The position numbers and the translations under genes are program-made. The notes beneath the pieces are model-generated. The model worked only from the letters and a program-made list of their open reading frames with translations. It was not told the origin of the DNA and searched no databases. 64,000 bases of DNA, from positions 1-64,000 of the forward strand of contig NZ_FMYQ01000019.1 of assembly GCF_900096975.1 (NCBI RefSeq), in the 5' to 3' direction. This stretch comes from Paraburkholderia lycopersici. Its GTDB lineage: Bacteria > Pseudomonadota > Gammaproteobacteria > Burkholderiales > Burkholderiaceae. Of the stretch, positions 41,839 through 50,687 are shown piece after piece. How positions within the stretch are numbered: the first letter of the stretch is position 1; each line of letters opens with the position of its first letter.

Positions 41839-43233
41839 ATGGTTTCAAACGACACGCGTGAAAACCGCAGTCAGCTAAAACGCGGCCTGAAGAATCGTCA
41901 CATCCAGCTCATCGCGCTGGGCGGGGCGATCGGCACGGGGCTGTTCCTCGGCATCGCGCAGACGATCCAGACGGCCGGCCCCTCGGTGCTGCTCGGTTAC
42001 GGCGTCGCCGGCATCATCGCGTTCTTCATCATGCGGCAACTGGGCGAGATGGTCGTGGACGAGCCCGTCGCCGGTTCGTTCAGCTATTTCGCCGACAAAT
42101 ACTTCGGCCCGTTCGCGGGCTTCCTGTCGGGCTGGAACTACTGGGTGCTCTACGTGCTCGTGAGCATGGCCGAGCTTTCCGCGGTCGGCATCTACATGCA
42201 CTACTGGTGGCCGGCGTTGCCCACGTGGGTGTCGGCGCTCGTGTTCTTCGTCGTCATCAACGGCATCAATCTCACGAGCGTGAAGTCGTACGGCGAACTC
42301 GAATTCTGGTTCGCCATCATCAAGGTGCTGGCGATCGTCGGCATGATCGGTTTTGGCGGCTGGCTGCTGCTCTCGGGCTCGGCCGGTCCCGAAGCCGGCG
42401 TTTCCAACCTTTGGCGCAACGGCGGCTTCTTCCCGCATGGCGTATCGGGACTCGTCATGGCAATGGCGGTCGTGATGTTCTCGTTCGGCGGCCTGGAACT
42501 CGTGGGCATTACCGCGGCCGAGGCCGACGATCCTTCGCATACCATTCCGCGCGCGACCAATCAGGTGATCTATCGCATCCTGATTTTCTACATCGGCGCG
42601 CTCGGCGTGCTGCTCTCGCTCTACCCGTGGCAGAAAGTGGTGGCGGGCGGCAGCCCCTTCGTGCTGATCTTCCATGCGATGAACAGCGACCTCGTGGCCA
42701 ACGTGCTCAATCTCGTCGTGCTGACCGCGGCGCTCTCGGTCTATAACAGCGGCGTGTACTGCAACAGCCGCATGCTCTTCGGCCTCGCGCAGCAGGGCAA
42801 TGCGCCCAGGGCGCTGCTCAAGGTGAGCCGGCGCGGCATTCCGCTCGCCGCGCTCGGCGTTTCGGCGCTCGTCACGGCCGCGTGCGTGATCGTCAACTAC
42901 TTCAAGCCGGGCAAGGCATTCGAGTTGCTGATGGGCCTCGTGGTGTCGGCGCTCATCATCAACTGGGCGATGATCAGCCTCATTCACCTGAAGTTCCGTC
43001 GCGAGAAGGCGCGGGTGGGCGAGACCACCACCTTCCGCAGCCTCGGCTATCCGCTGACGAATTACGTGTGCCTCGCGTTCCTCGGCGGCATTCTCGTTGT
43101 AATGTATGAGATTCCGGATCTGCGGATGTCCGTGTACCTGATCCCGGTCTGGCTGGGCGTGCTCGGGCTCGCCTACCGCCTGTGGCACCGCAAGGCGGCG
43201 CCGGTGCTGCAACGCGGCGTGCCGGCTCCGTAA
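41839..43233 (+). CDS. Amino-acid permease (APC family)
   Basis: The 464-residue product is an inner-membrane transporter with about twelve helices. It begins with the typical amino-acid permease signature LKNRHIQLIALGGAIGTGLF after a charged N-terminus. A GGLELVGITAAEADDPSHTI stretch in the middle is characteristic of the AroP/ProY/GabP group. AGGAAGAG precedes the ATG at 41839. It is divergent from Lrp and followed by an aromatic aminotransferase, so aromatic amino acids are the best guess for the substrate. Confidence 0.88.
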   Translation: MVSNDTRENRSQLKRGLKNRHIQLIALGGAIGTGLFLGIAQTIQTAGPSVLLGYGVAGIIAFFIMRQLGEMVVDEPVAGSFSYFADKYFGPFAGFLSGWNYWVLYVLVSMAELSAVGIYMHYWWPALPTWVSALVFFVVINGINLTSVKSYGELEFWFAIIKVLAIVGMIGFGGWLLLSGSAGPEAGVSNLWRNGGFFPHGVSGLVMAMAVVMFSFGGLELVGITAAEADDPSHTIPRATNQVIYRILIFYIGALGVLLSLYPWQKVVAGGSPFVLIFHAMNSDLVANVLNLVVLTAALSVYNSGVYCNSRMLFGLAQQGNAPRALLKVSRRGIPLAALGVSALVTAACVIVNYFKPGKAFELLMGLVVSALIINWAMISLIHLKFRREKARVGETTTFRSLGYPLTNYVCLAFLGGILVVMYEIPDLRMSVYLIPVWLGVLGLAYRLWHRKAAPVLQRGVPAP

Positions 43234-43281
43234 GCGCTGCCTGCCCTATTTGTCCTGAATTCGTCCAGAGAGCTAATCAGC

Positions 43282-44484
43282 ATGTTCGAACACATCGATG
43301 CCTATCCCGGCGACCCGATCCTCTCGCTCAACGAGAACTTCCAGAAGGATCCGCGTCAGAACAAGGTCAATCTGAGCATTGGCATCTACTTCGACGACGA
43401 AGGCCGCCTGCCGGTCATGAAGGCCGTTCGCGCGGCCGAGGCGGCGATTCTCGAGGAGCCGGGCCCGAAGCCCTATCTGCCGATGGCGGGTTTCGCGCAA
43501 TACCGCGACGCCGTGCAGGCGCTCGTGTTCGGCGCCGACTGCCCGTCGCGCGCGGCCGGCCGTATCGCGACCGTGCAGACGCTCGGCGGCTCGGGCGCGC
43601 TCAAGGTCGGCGCCGACTTCATCAAGCGCTATTTTCCGGGCAGCCAGGTGTGGGTGAGCGATCCGACGTGGGAGAACCATCGCTTCATCTTCGAGCGTGC
43701 GGGTTTCACGGTGAACACGTATCCGTACTACGACGAAGTGACGGGCGGCCTGAAGTTCGAGGCGATGCTTTCGGCCATCGACGCGCTGCCGGCGAAGAGC
43801 GTCGTGCTGCTCCATGCGTGCTGCCATAACCCGACGGGCGTCGATCTGGATCGCGCGCAATGGGAGCAACTCATCGACGTGCTGCAAAAGCGCGATCTGC
43901 TGCCGTTCGTCGACATGGCTTACCAGGGCTTCGGTTCGGGCCTCGACGACGACGCGTTCGCGGTGCGCGAACTCGCGCGGCGCGGCGTGCCGGCGCTCGT
44001 GGCGAATTCGTTCTCGAAAAACTTCTCGCTCTACGGCGAGCGCTGCGGCGGGCTGCACGTGATCTGCGAGGACGCGGCGGCCGCCGACCGCGTGCTCGGC
44101 CAGCTCACGGGCTCGGTGCGCGCGAACTACAGCAATCCGCCGACGCACGGCGCGAAGATCGTCACCCGCGTGCTCGGCACGCCGGCGCTGAAGGCGTCGT
44201 GGGAAGAGGAGCTGGCGGCGATGTGCGAGCGCATAGCCCGCATGCGCGCGGCGATTCACGACGGTCTGCGCGCTCACGCGAGCGAGGCTGCGCTCGCACG
44301 CTATGTGAAGCAGCGCGGCATGTTCACGTACACGGGCTTGAGCGAGAAGCAGGTCGAGCGGTTGAAGGCGGAGTTCGGCGTGTACATCCTGCGTTCGGGC
44401 CGCATGTGCGTGGCGGGCCTCAACGAGAAGAACGTGGGCGTCGTGGTCGACGCGGTCGGCAAGGTCATGAAGGACCCGGCGTAG
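43282..44484 (+). CDS. tyrB: Aromatic-amino-acid aminotransferase
   Basis: The 400-residue product is a PLP-dependent class I aminotransferase of the aspartate/aromatic subgroup. Signature elements are GDPILSLNENFQKDPRQNKV, the CHNPTGVD motif, DMAYQGFG, and the PLP lysine in NSFSKNFSLYGER. It transfers amino groups between aromatic amino acids and 2-oxoglutarate. Clustering with a permease and an Lrp regulator supports aromatic amino-acid metabolism. A long hairpin at 44518-44561 follows its stop codon. Confidence 0.88.
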   Translation: MFEHIDAYPGDPILSLNENFQKDPRQNKVNLSIGIYFDDEGRLPVMKAVRAAEAAILEEPGPKPYLPMAGFAQYRDAVQALVFGADCPSRAAGRIATVQTLGGSGALKVGADFIKRYFPGSQVWVSDPTWENHRFIFERAGFTVNTYPYYDEVTGGLKFEAMLSAIDALPAKSVVLLHACCHNPTGVDLDRAQWEQLIDVLQKRDLLPFVDMAYQGFGSGLDDDAFAVRELARRGVPALVANSFSKNFSLYGERCGGLHVICEDAAAADRVLGQLTGSVRANYSNPPTHGAKIVTRVLGTPALKASWEEELAAMCERIARMRAAIHDGLRAHASEAALARYVKQRGMFTYTGLSEKQVERLKAEFGVYILRSGRMCVAGLNEKNVGVVVDAVGKVMKDPA

Positions 44485-44517
44485 GGCGCTCGCGGCGGCT
44501 GGCGCCTGCGTGACACG

Positions 44518-44561
44518 AACGCCGCCGGCGTGCCGGAACGCTCCGGCATGCTGGCGGCGTT
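44518..44561 (+). terminator. Long hairpin after tyrB
   Basis: Outer arms AACGCCGCC (44518-44526) and GGCGGCGTT (44553-44561) and inner arms TGCCGGA (44531-44537) and TCCGGCA (44542-44548) form an extended stem 33 bases after the stop. There is no T-tract, so it may mainly protect the 3' end or act with Rho. Confidence 0.55.
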
Positions 44562-44755
44562 GTCATGTCTGCGGGTCAAACCCGCGCGCCGGCGCCGCGT
44601 CCGCCGAAACGCCTGCGTTGCTCGCGCCGGTTCACCCGGCATCAAACCGCTAGTCTGTCAAGCCGTAAGAAGCCGGCGACGCACACGTCCGGCACGGAGG
44701 GTCTTCCAGGTCTTACCCTGATAGAATGCGTGAGCCGCAACGTAGTGGATTGCTG

Positions 44756-45163
44756 ATGAAATTGCTTGATGCCCTCGTCGAACAACGGATTGCCGCCGCG
44801 GCAGCGCGCGGCGAGTTCGACGGCCTGCCGGGCGCCGGTGCGCCGCAGGAATTCGACGACGACCTGCTCGTGCCCCAGGAAGTGCGCGTAGCTCACCGCA
44901 TTTTGAAAAACGCCGGTTTCGTTCCGCCCGCGGTGGAACAACTGCGGGCCTTGCGCGACCTCGAGGAAGAACTCGCCAAGGTCAGCGACAAGGCTGCGCA
45001 GTGCCGCCTGCGCGCGCGCATGCTCGCGCTCGACATGGCGCTCGAATCGTTGCGCGGCGGCCCGATGGTCGTGCCGCAGGAGTATCGTCGCCGGATTGCG
45101 GAGCGCTTGTCCGAACGGGCGGCCAGCGAGGCGGACCAGGCGCCGCTGGCGGGGGCGGCGTGA
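44756..45163 (+). CDS. DUF1992 (DnaJ-homologue C28-like) protein
   Basis: The 135-residue cytoplasmic protein matches the DUF1992 layout: LVEQRIAAAAARGEFDGLPG at the N-terminus, then GAGAPQEFDDD, and a HRILKNAGFVPPAVE segment. The function is not established in bacteria. The ATG at 44756 fits the family start. Its stop codon overlaps the GTG start of tadA (GTGA), so the two are translationally coupled. Confidence 0.85.
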   Translation: MKLLDALVEQRIAAAAARGEFDGLPGAGAPQEFDDDLLVPQEVRVAHRILKNAGFVPPAVEQLRALRDLEEELAKVSDKAAQCRLRARMLALDMALESLRGGPMVVPQEYRRRIAERLSERAASEADQAPLAGAA

Positions 45164-45843
45164 CGGGCGCTCCCGTGCGCCCTGACGCCCCGAGCGGCGG
45201 GCACGCCGAGGCGCGGCCTGAATCCGCGCCAGCCGGCGTCGCATGCGCTAACCGGTTCGCGCCGGCGTCCGGGTCCGATTCCAGCCCCGAATCCGCCTCA
45301 GAGCGCGACCGTCATTTCATGCGCCTCGCCCAGACGGCCGCCGGGCAAGCGCGCGCCGCAGGCGAAGTCCCCGTGGGCGCGGTGCTCGTGCGCGGCAACG
45401 AGGTGATCGCGACGGGCTTCAATCATCCGATCGGCGCGCACGATCCCTCCGCTCACGCCGAGATGGCGGCCTTGCGGGCGGGCGCACAGGCGCTGGGTAA
45501 CTACCGGTTGCCCGGTTGCGAACTGTATGTGACCCTTGAACCATGCCTGATGTGCGCCGGTGCGATCATGCATGCGCGCATCGCACGCGTGGTGTTCGGC
45601 GCGCACGATCCCAAAACGGGTGCGTGCGGCAGCGTGGTCGATGCCTTCGCCAACGAGCAGCTGAATCACCACACGAATGTGTCCGGCGGCGTGCTGGCGG
45701 ACGAATGCGGCGAGGCGCTGCGCTCGTTCTTCGCCGACCGGCGTCGCGCAAGCCGCGAAGCGCGGCGGGCGGCGCGGGCGCAGACCGGCGACGAAGCGCA
45801 TACGCAAACCGGCGCCGCCGGCCCGGATGAAACCGCGGGCTAA
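45160..45843 (+). CDS. tadA: tRNA adenosine(34) deaminase
   Basis: The 227-residue product makes the wobble inosine of tRNA-Arg(ACG). Zinc and active-site motifs are HAEMAALRAG (His and catalytic Glu) and PCLMCAGAIMHARI (two Cys ligands). It has a disordered N-terminal extension of ~50 residues, rich in Pro/Ala/Ser, and an Arg/Ala-rich tail. The GTG at 45160 overlaps the previous stop; the core enzyme itself starts near MRLAQTAAG. It is followed 12 bases later by ldcA. Confidence 0.93.
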   Translation: MTGAPVRPDAPSGGHAEARPESAPAGVACANRFAPASGSDSSPESASERDRHFMRLAQTAAGQARAAGEVPVGAVLVRGNEVIATGFNHPIGAHDPSAHAEMAALRAGAQALGNYRLPGCELYVTLEPCLMCAGAIMHARIARVVFGAHDPKTGACGSVVDAFANEQLNHHTNVSGGVLADECGEALRSFFADRRRASREARRAARAQTGDEAHTQTGAAGPDETAG

Positions 45844-45855
45844 GTCCCGATCGAC

Positions 45856-46782
45856 ATGACCATTCATCGCACCATCGAACTGATCGCACCGTCTGGTTAT
45901 CCGCACGATTCGGAGGCGGTGCACCGCGCACTTGCACGCTTGCGTGCGCAAGGCCATCACGTCGACGGGGTACAGGCGACCGAGCGGCGCTATCAGCGCT
46001 TTGCTGGCACCGACGGCCAGCGCGCCGCAGAGCTGAACCGGCTCGCCGACCCGTCGCGCGACCTGCCGGACATCGTGCTCGCCGTGCGCGGGGGCTACGG
46101 CGCGGTGCGTATCCTGCACGGGCTCGACTATGAGGGGCTGCAACGCCGCTTGAAGGATCAGCCCATCGCGTTCGTGGGACATAGCGATTTCACCGCCCTG
46201 CAACTCGCGCTGCTGGCGCGCGCCGGGCTCACGACGTTCGGCGGTCCCATGCTCGTGAGCGACTTCGGAGCCGAGAATCTCAGCAGCTTTACGATGCACC
46301 ACTTCTGGGACACGCTCTCGAAGCCGGGTTACACGCTCAAGGTGAATGCGCCTCAAGGGCAGTCGGTGAGCGTTTCGGGCACGCTCTGGGGCGGCAACCT
46401 GGCGGTGCTCACCTCGCTGATCGGCACGCCGTATCTGCCGGCGGTCGAGGGCGGCATCCTGTTCGTCGAGGACGTGAACGAGCAGCCGTTTCGCATCGAA
46501 CGCATGATCTACCAACTGCACCTGAGCGGCATTCTCGCGCGCCAGCAAGCGCTCGTGCTGGGCGACTTTTCGGGCCACAAGCAGTTCGATTACGACAATG
46601 GCTACGATCTGCGCGAAATGGTGGAGCAGGTGCGTGCCGTAGTCGGCATCCCGGTGATTACGGGGCTGCCGTTCGGCCACGTTCCGGACATGGTGACGCT
46701 GCCGATGGGCGCCCCAGCCCAGCTGGATTCCACGCCACACGGCTTCCAGCTGACCGTGCGCGACTATCCGCATCTGGGTTGA
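45856..46782 (+). CDS. ldcA: LD-carboxypeptidase (murein recycling)
   Basis: The 308-residue product is a family S66 serine carboxypeptidase that removes the terminal D-Ala from murein tetrapeptides in the cytoplasm. The nucleophile motif is FVGHSDFTAL; the Glu and His partners are expected in the later segments GGILFVEDVNEQ and FGHVPDM. Length is normal and no signal peptide is present, as expected. A terminator-like hairpin follows. Confidence 0.9.
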   Translation: MTIHRTIELIAPSGYPHDSEAVHRALARLRAQGHHVDGVQATERRYQRFAGTDGQRAAELNRLADPSRDLPDIVLAVRGGYGAVRILHGLDYEGLQRRLKDQPIAFVGHSDFTALQLALLARAGLTTFGGPMLVSDFGAENLSSFTMHHFWDTLSKPGYTLKVNAPQGQSVSVSGTLWGGNLAVLTSLIGTPYLPAVEGGILFVEDVNEQPFRIERMIYQLHLSGILARQQALVLGDFSGHKQFDYDNGYDLREMVEQVRAVVGIPVITGLPFGHVPDMVTLPMGAPAQLDSTPHGFQLTVRDYPHLG

Positions 46783-46797
46783 TTCTCCGCCGTGAAG

Positions 46798-46817
46798 AGC
46801 GCTCTAGGGCGCTTTTT
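46798..46817 (+). terminator. Rho-independent terminator after ldcA
   Basis: AGCGC (46798-46802) and GCGCT (46809-46813) form a short stem with a 6-base loop, followed by a run of T (46813-46817). It begins 15 bases after the ldcA stop. Confidence 0.65.
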
Positions 46818-47035
46818 AAATGATCTTCTGCGCAACTAACAGCCAAGCCGTCCGAATCGGGCACAATGGCGATACGCATATGGTTTGCCTGGATTGTTGA
46901 CAAAATAAATGACCATCGTAGGGCGGGAAATCACCATGTCGGTGCCTTAATCCCAGAAATAAGGCGGTTGTTGCCAAAAAATGAACATGCGTTCCCTCGG
47001 CGGGTGTGGGTATCTTCCCCAGGTTTGCCCATAAA
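46818..47035. other. Intergenic region upstream of the GntR gene
   Basis: No gene is evident. A second copy of the GntR-type half-palindrome, ATTGTTGACAA, occurs at 46893-46903, about 143 bases upstream of the main operator copy. The spacing could allow DNA looping. Confidence 0.45.
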
Positions 47036-47067
47036 ATTGTTGACAATATTTGTGTCCAATCTAGGAT
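47036..47067 (+). promoter_or_regulatory. GntR promoter with palindromic operator
   Basis: ATTGTTGACAAT (47036-47047) has 5-base perfect arms, ATTGT and ACAAT, typical of FCD-type GntR operators. It contains a consensus -35 TTGACA (47040-47045). TAGGAT (47062-47067) with 16-base spacing is the -10. Repressor binding would block the -35 directly, which suggests autorepression of the gene at 47090. Confidence 0.72.
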
Positions 47068-47089
47068 ACCCAACATAGAGATCCGAGAC

Positions 47090-47812
47090 ATGCAAAAGAC
47101 CGATATCGACGCCGAAGCAACCGGCACGAAGCCCGAGGCGATCGCCGCGCGCATTCGCGCCGCGATCCTCGAGCACCGGTTGCCACCCGGCGCGAAACTG
47201 ACGGAAGCACAGTTGTGCGAAGTATTTGGCGTGAAGCGCGGTCCGATCCGGCAGGCGCTCGCGCTGCTGGCGACGGATCATCTCGTCGACCTGGAGCCCA
47301 ATCGGGGCGCGTTCGTCGCAAGCCCGTCGCTCCAGGAAGTGCACGAGGTGTTCGAGATGCGACGGATCATCGAGCTGGCCGTGGTGGGGCGCATCTGCAG
47401 CGCGCAGCACGGCAACCGGCGCCTGAGGAGCATCAGCGAGACGATCCGGCGGGAGCGCAAGGCGTTCGAGGGCCGCGACTTCCCGACGTGGATCCGCCTC
47501 TCGGGCGAGTTTCATACGTCGCTCGCGATGCTCACCGGCAACACGGTGCTCTGCGATTGCCTCAACGGGCTCGTGGCCCGCTCGACGCTGATTTCCGCGC
47601 TCTATGAATCGCCGGGGCGCAGCCCCTGTTCGTTCGATGACCACGAGGCGATTCTCGCGGCGCTCGAAGCCGGAGACGCCGCGCAGGCCACCGAACTCAT
47701 GGTGCGCCACTTGCAGGGCGTCGAGCTCAGGATGCTCGACCGGCCGGCGGGTGCGTCGGTGGATCTGCAGGAAGTGTTCAGCGCTCGCGACGCGACGGCA
47801 TTCGCACGCTGA
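47090..47812 (+). CDS. GntR family regulator (FCD type) of purine catabolism
   Basis: The 240-residue product has an N-terminal winged helix-turn-helix (IRAAILEHRLPPGAKLTEAQ then VFGVKRGPIRQALALL) and a C-terminal all-helical FCD ligand-binding domain with metal-binding-type histidines (FHTSL, DDHEAIL, RHLQGVE). The start at 47090 fits the family; in-frame codons upstream lie within the promoter. Placement at the head of the allantoin cluster suggests it responds to urate, allantoin or a derivative. The regulon is inferred from position. Confidence 0.87.
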   Translation: MQKTDIDAEATGTKPEAIAARIRAAILEHRLPPGAKLTEAQLCEVFGVKRGPIRQALALLATDHLVDLEPNRGAFVASPSLQEVHEVFEMRRIIELAVVGRICSAQHGNRRLRSISETIRRERKAFEGRDFPTWIRLSGEFHTSLAMLTGNTVLCDCLNGLVARSTLISALYESPGRSPCSFDDHEAILAALEAGDAAQATELMVRHLQGVELRMLDRPAGASVDLQEVFSARDATAFAR

Positions 47813-48098
47813 TTCGCCGCTACGGCGGCACGCAAACAGATTGCAGTAAAACGCGGCGGCGCACGGCGAACTGCGCCCGCCTCGGCTCAAAAGATGGAGT
47901 GGGGCGCGCATGCAGGCCATGCGCGCGGCTCAGGCCGGCACGGCGTTGCAGGGCGCGCGCAAGCAGCGACCGGCGCGGTTCCCGCGGAGGCCCCCCCTCG
48001 CGGACATAGCGGCGGCCGTGTCTGGCGGCGGCGCGCACGCGTTTCGAGGCGTTCAGGCGTCTTTTTCCCGTCGGCGTATCCATCCCAAGGAGCGGACC

Positions 48099-49616
48099 AT
48101 GGCTCAGTTCAGCGCATCACCTGGCAGTCCTGCCGTACCCAACAACTTCGAATCCGGCGAGAGCAGCGAGTCCACGGAGACGCAGCGATTGCCGGCAGGC
48201 TACAGCGAGCGTCTCTACAACCACGACCTCGCGCCGCTGCGCGAGCAGACGTGGGGCGCGTACAACATCTTCGCGTTCTGGATGTCCGACGTGCACAGCG
48301 TCGGGGGCTATGTGTTCGCGGGCTCGCTTTTCGCTCTCGGCCTCACGAGCTGGCAGGTGCTCGTTGCACTGATCGTCGGCATCGCCATCGTCAACGTCCT
48401 CTGCAATCTGATCGCGCGGCCCAGCCAGCGGCACGGCGTGCCATATCCGGTTGCGTGCCGCGGCACCTTCGGCGTGCTCGGCGCCAATATTCCCGCCGTG
48501 ATTCGCGGCCTCATCGCCGTTGCCTGGTATGGCATTCAAACCTATCTCGCGTCGAGCGCGCTCGTGATCGTCGTGCTCAAGTTCGTTCCGCAACTCATGC
48601 CGTATGCGGACGTTCACAGGCATGGTCTGCTCGGACTCTCGGCGATCGGCTGGGCCGGATTCATGACGCTCTGGGTGCTGCAGGCCTTCGTGTTCTGGAA
48701 CGGCATGGACACCATCAAGAAGTTCATCGACTTCGCAGGGCCGGCTGTCTATGTCGTGATGTTCGCACTCGCAGGCTACATGGTGTATCGGGCCGGCTGG
48801 CAGAACATCGGCCTGAACCTCGGCGGCGTGAAGTACCACGGTACGGAAGTGATTCCGGTGATGATCACGGCGATTTCGCTCGTCGTGTCGTATTTCTCGG
48901 GGCCGATGCTCAATTTCGGCGACTTCTCGCGCTACGGTAAATCGCTCAAGAGCGTCCACAAGGGCAACTTCTGGGGGCTGCCGGTCAACTTCCTCGCATT
49001 CTCGCTCGTGACGGTTATCACGACTTCGGCCACGCTCCCTGTGTTCGGAGAACTGATTACCGATCCGGTGGAGACGGTCGGGCGCATCGATCATCCAACC
49101 GCCGTGATTCTCGGCGCGCTCACCTTCACGATTGCGACTATCGGCATCAACATCGTCGCCAACTTCGTTTCGCCGGCGTTCGACTTCTCCAACGTCGCGC
49201 CGCGTCTCATTAGCTGGCGCGCGGGCGGCATGCTCGCCGCCGTGGCCTCGATTTTCATCACGCCGTGGAATCTCTTCAATAATCCCGCCGTGATTCACTA
49301 CACGCTCGACGTGCTCGGCGCGTTCATCGGACCTTTGTATGGTGTCCTGATCGTCGATTTCTATCTCGTGAAGCGCGGGCGTCTGGCCGTGGACGACCTG
49401 TACACGGTTTTGCCGCAGGGCGCGTACTGGTATCGCAATGGCGTGAACTGGCGTGCGGTGACGGCCTTGCTGCCTGCGGCGGTGATCGCGATTCTCTGCG
49501 TGATGGTGCCTTCGCTCGGCGGCGCCGCGAACTTCTCGTGGTTCATCGGCGCGGCGCTCGGCGCATTGTTCTATCGCGCCCTCACGATGGGCGAACGCGC
49601 TCGTGCAAACGCATGA
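48099..49616 (+). CDS. NCS1-family allantoin/purine permease
   Basis: The 505-residue membrane transporter has about twelve helices. The NCS1 signatures are LREQTWGAYNIFAFWMSDVH near the N-terminus and ARPSQRHGVPYPVACRGTFG. This family moves cytosine, hydantoins, allantoin or related nucleobases with a cation. In this cluster allantoin (PucI-like) is the likely substrate. AAGGAG precedes the ATG at 48099 at a good distance. The racemase gene follows 37 bases later, probably in one operon. Confidence 0.88.
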   Translation: MAQFSASPGSPAVPNNFESGESSESTETQRLPAGYSERLYNHDLAPLREQTWGAYNIFAFWMSDVHSVGGYVFAGSLFALGLTSWQVLVALIVGIAIVNVLCNLIARPSQRHGVPYPVACRGTFGVLGANIPAVIRGLIAVAWYGIQTYLASSALVIVVLKFVPQLMPYADVHRHGLLGLSAIGWAGFMTLWVLQAFVFWNGMDTIKKFIDFAGPAVYVVMFALAGYMVYRAGWQNIGLNLGGVKYHGTEVIPVMITAISLVVSYFSGPMLNFGDFSRYGKSLKSVHKGNFWGLPVNFLAFSLVTVITTSATLPVFGELITDPVETVGRIDHPTAVILGALTFTIATIGINIVANFVSPAFDFSNVAPRLISWRAGGMLAAVASIFITPWNLFNNPAVIHYTLDVLGAFIGPLYGVLIVDFYLVKRGRLAVDDLYTVLPQGAYWYRNGVNWRAVTALLPAAVIAILCVMVPSLGGAANFSWFIGAALGALFYRALTMGERARANA

Positions 49617-49653
49617 ACGGTATGCAAAACCAGGTTAGGACAAAGGAATCGAC

Positions 49654-50442
49654 ATGCGTATCAAGCTGATCAATCCGAACACGACGCAGCGCATGACCGC
49701 GGCGATGGAACAGTGCGCGCGCGCCGTGGCCGCGGCAGGCACGGAGGTCGTGGCGGTGAGCCCGACGATGGGACCGCCTTCGATCGAAGGCTATTACGAC
49801 GAGGCGCTCGCCACGCCGGGCCTGCTCGCCGAAGTCGAGGCCGGCGAGCGCGAAGGCTTCGACGGTTACGTGATCGCGTGCTTCGGCGACCCCGGCCTTT
49901 ACGCGGCGCGCGAGCTCGCGCGCGGACCGGTGATCGGCATCGCGGAAGCCGCGATGCATGCGGCGAGCGTGCTCGCGCCGGGCTTCTCGGTCGTGACGAC
50001 GCTCTCGCGCACGCGCGCCATGGCCTGGCATCTCGCGGAGCGATACGGCATGACGCGCTTTTGCCGAAACGTCCGCGCGATCGACGTGGCCGTGCTCGAA
50101 CTCGACGAGCCCGGCTCGGCCGCGCGCCGCGCGATCGTCGACGAATGCCGCCGCGCGCTCGACGAAGATGGCGCGGACGCGATCGTGCTGGGCTGCGCGG
50201 GCATGACGAGCTTGTGCGCGCAAGTGGAGGACGCGCTGGGCGTGCCGGTGGTCGACGGCGTGACGGCGGCCGTGAAGTGGGTGGAAGCGCTCGTCGCGCT
50301 GCGTCTGACGACCGCCAAGCGCGGCGACTTCGCGCGGCCGCTCGTCAAGCGCTATGACGGCGATTTCGCGCGCTTTAGCCCGACCAGTCCCGCGCCCGTC
50401 ACCGAAACGCCGCCGCCGGCGCGGCCGCTGCGCTACGGGTAA
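49654..50442 (+). CDS. Allantoin/hydantoin racemase family
   Basis: The 262-residue product belongs to the Asp/Glu/hydantoin racemase fold. It opens MRIKLINPNTTQRM and has the two catalytic-type cysteines in IACFGDPG and LGCAGMTSL. In purine clusters such proteins (HpxA-like) interconvert R- and S-allantoin, so that either isomer can enter the next step. Substrate assignment rests on context: NCS1 permease before, PuuE after. The C-terminal ~25 residues are proline-rich and probably disordered. Confidence 0.85.
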   Translation: MRIKLINPNTTQRMTAAMEQCARAVAAAGTEVVAVSPTMGPPSIEGYYDEALATPGLLAEVEAGEREGFDGYVIACFGDPGLYAARELARGPVIGIAEAAMHAASVLAPGFSVVTTLSRTRAMAWHLAERYGMTRFCRNVRAIDVAVLELDEPGSAARRAIVDECRRALDEDGADAIVLGCAGMTSLCAQVEDALGVPVVDGVTAAVKWVEALVALRLTTAKRGDFARPLVKRYDGDFARFSPTSPAPVTETPPPARPLRYG

Positions 50443-50687
50443 ACGCGCAACGCGAGCAAGCGGGCGTGAACGTCCGGCAGGACGACCACATACACCTCGC
50501 TTGACCCGTACTATCTGGGCGCGCGTATGGGCGCGTACGGGCGATTTCGCTACACTGGTCCGGTCCTGTCAGCCGGCTGCGCGGACCGCCCGCCGGGCCC
50601 CGCGGAACCGGCCGGCGGGCTTGCACGGCGCCACGCCGTCACGCAGATTTTTCGTTTCATCTTCTCTATTCGATTGATTCGATCAGC

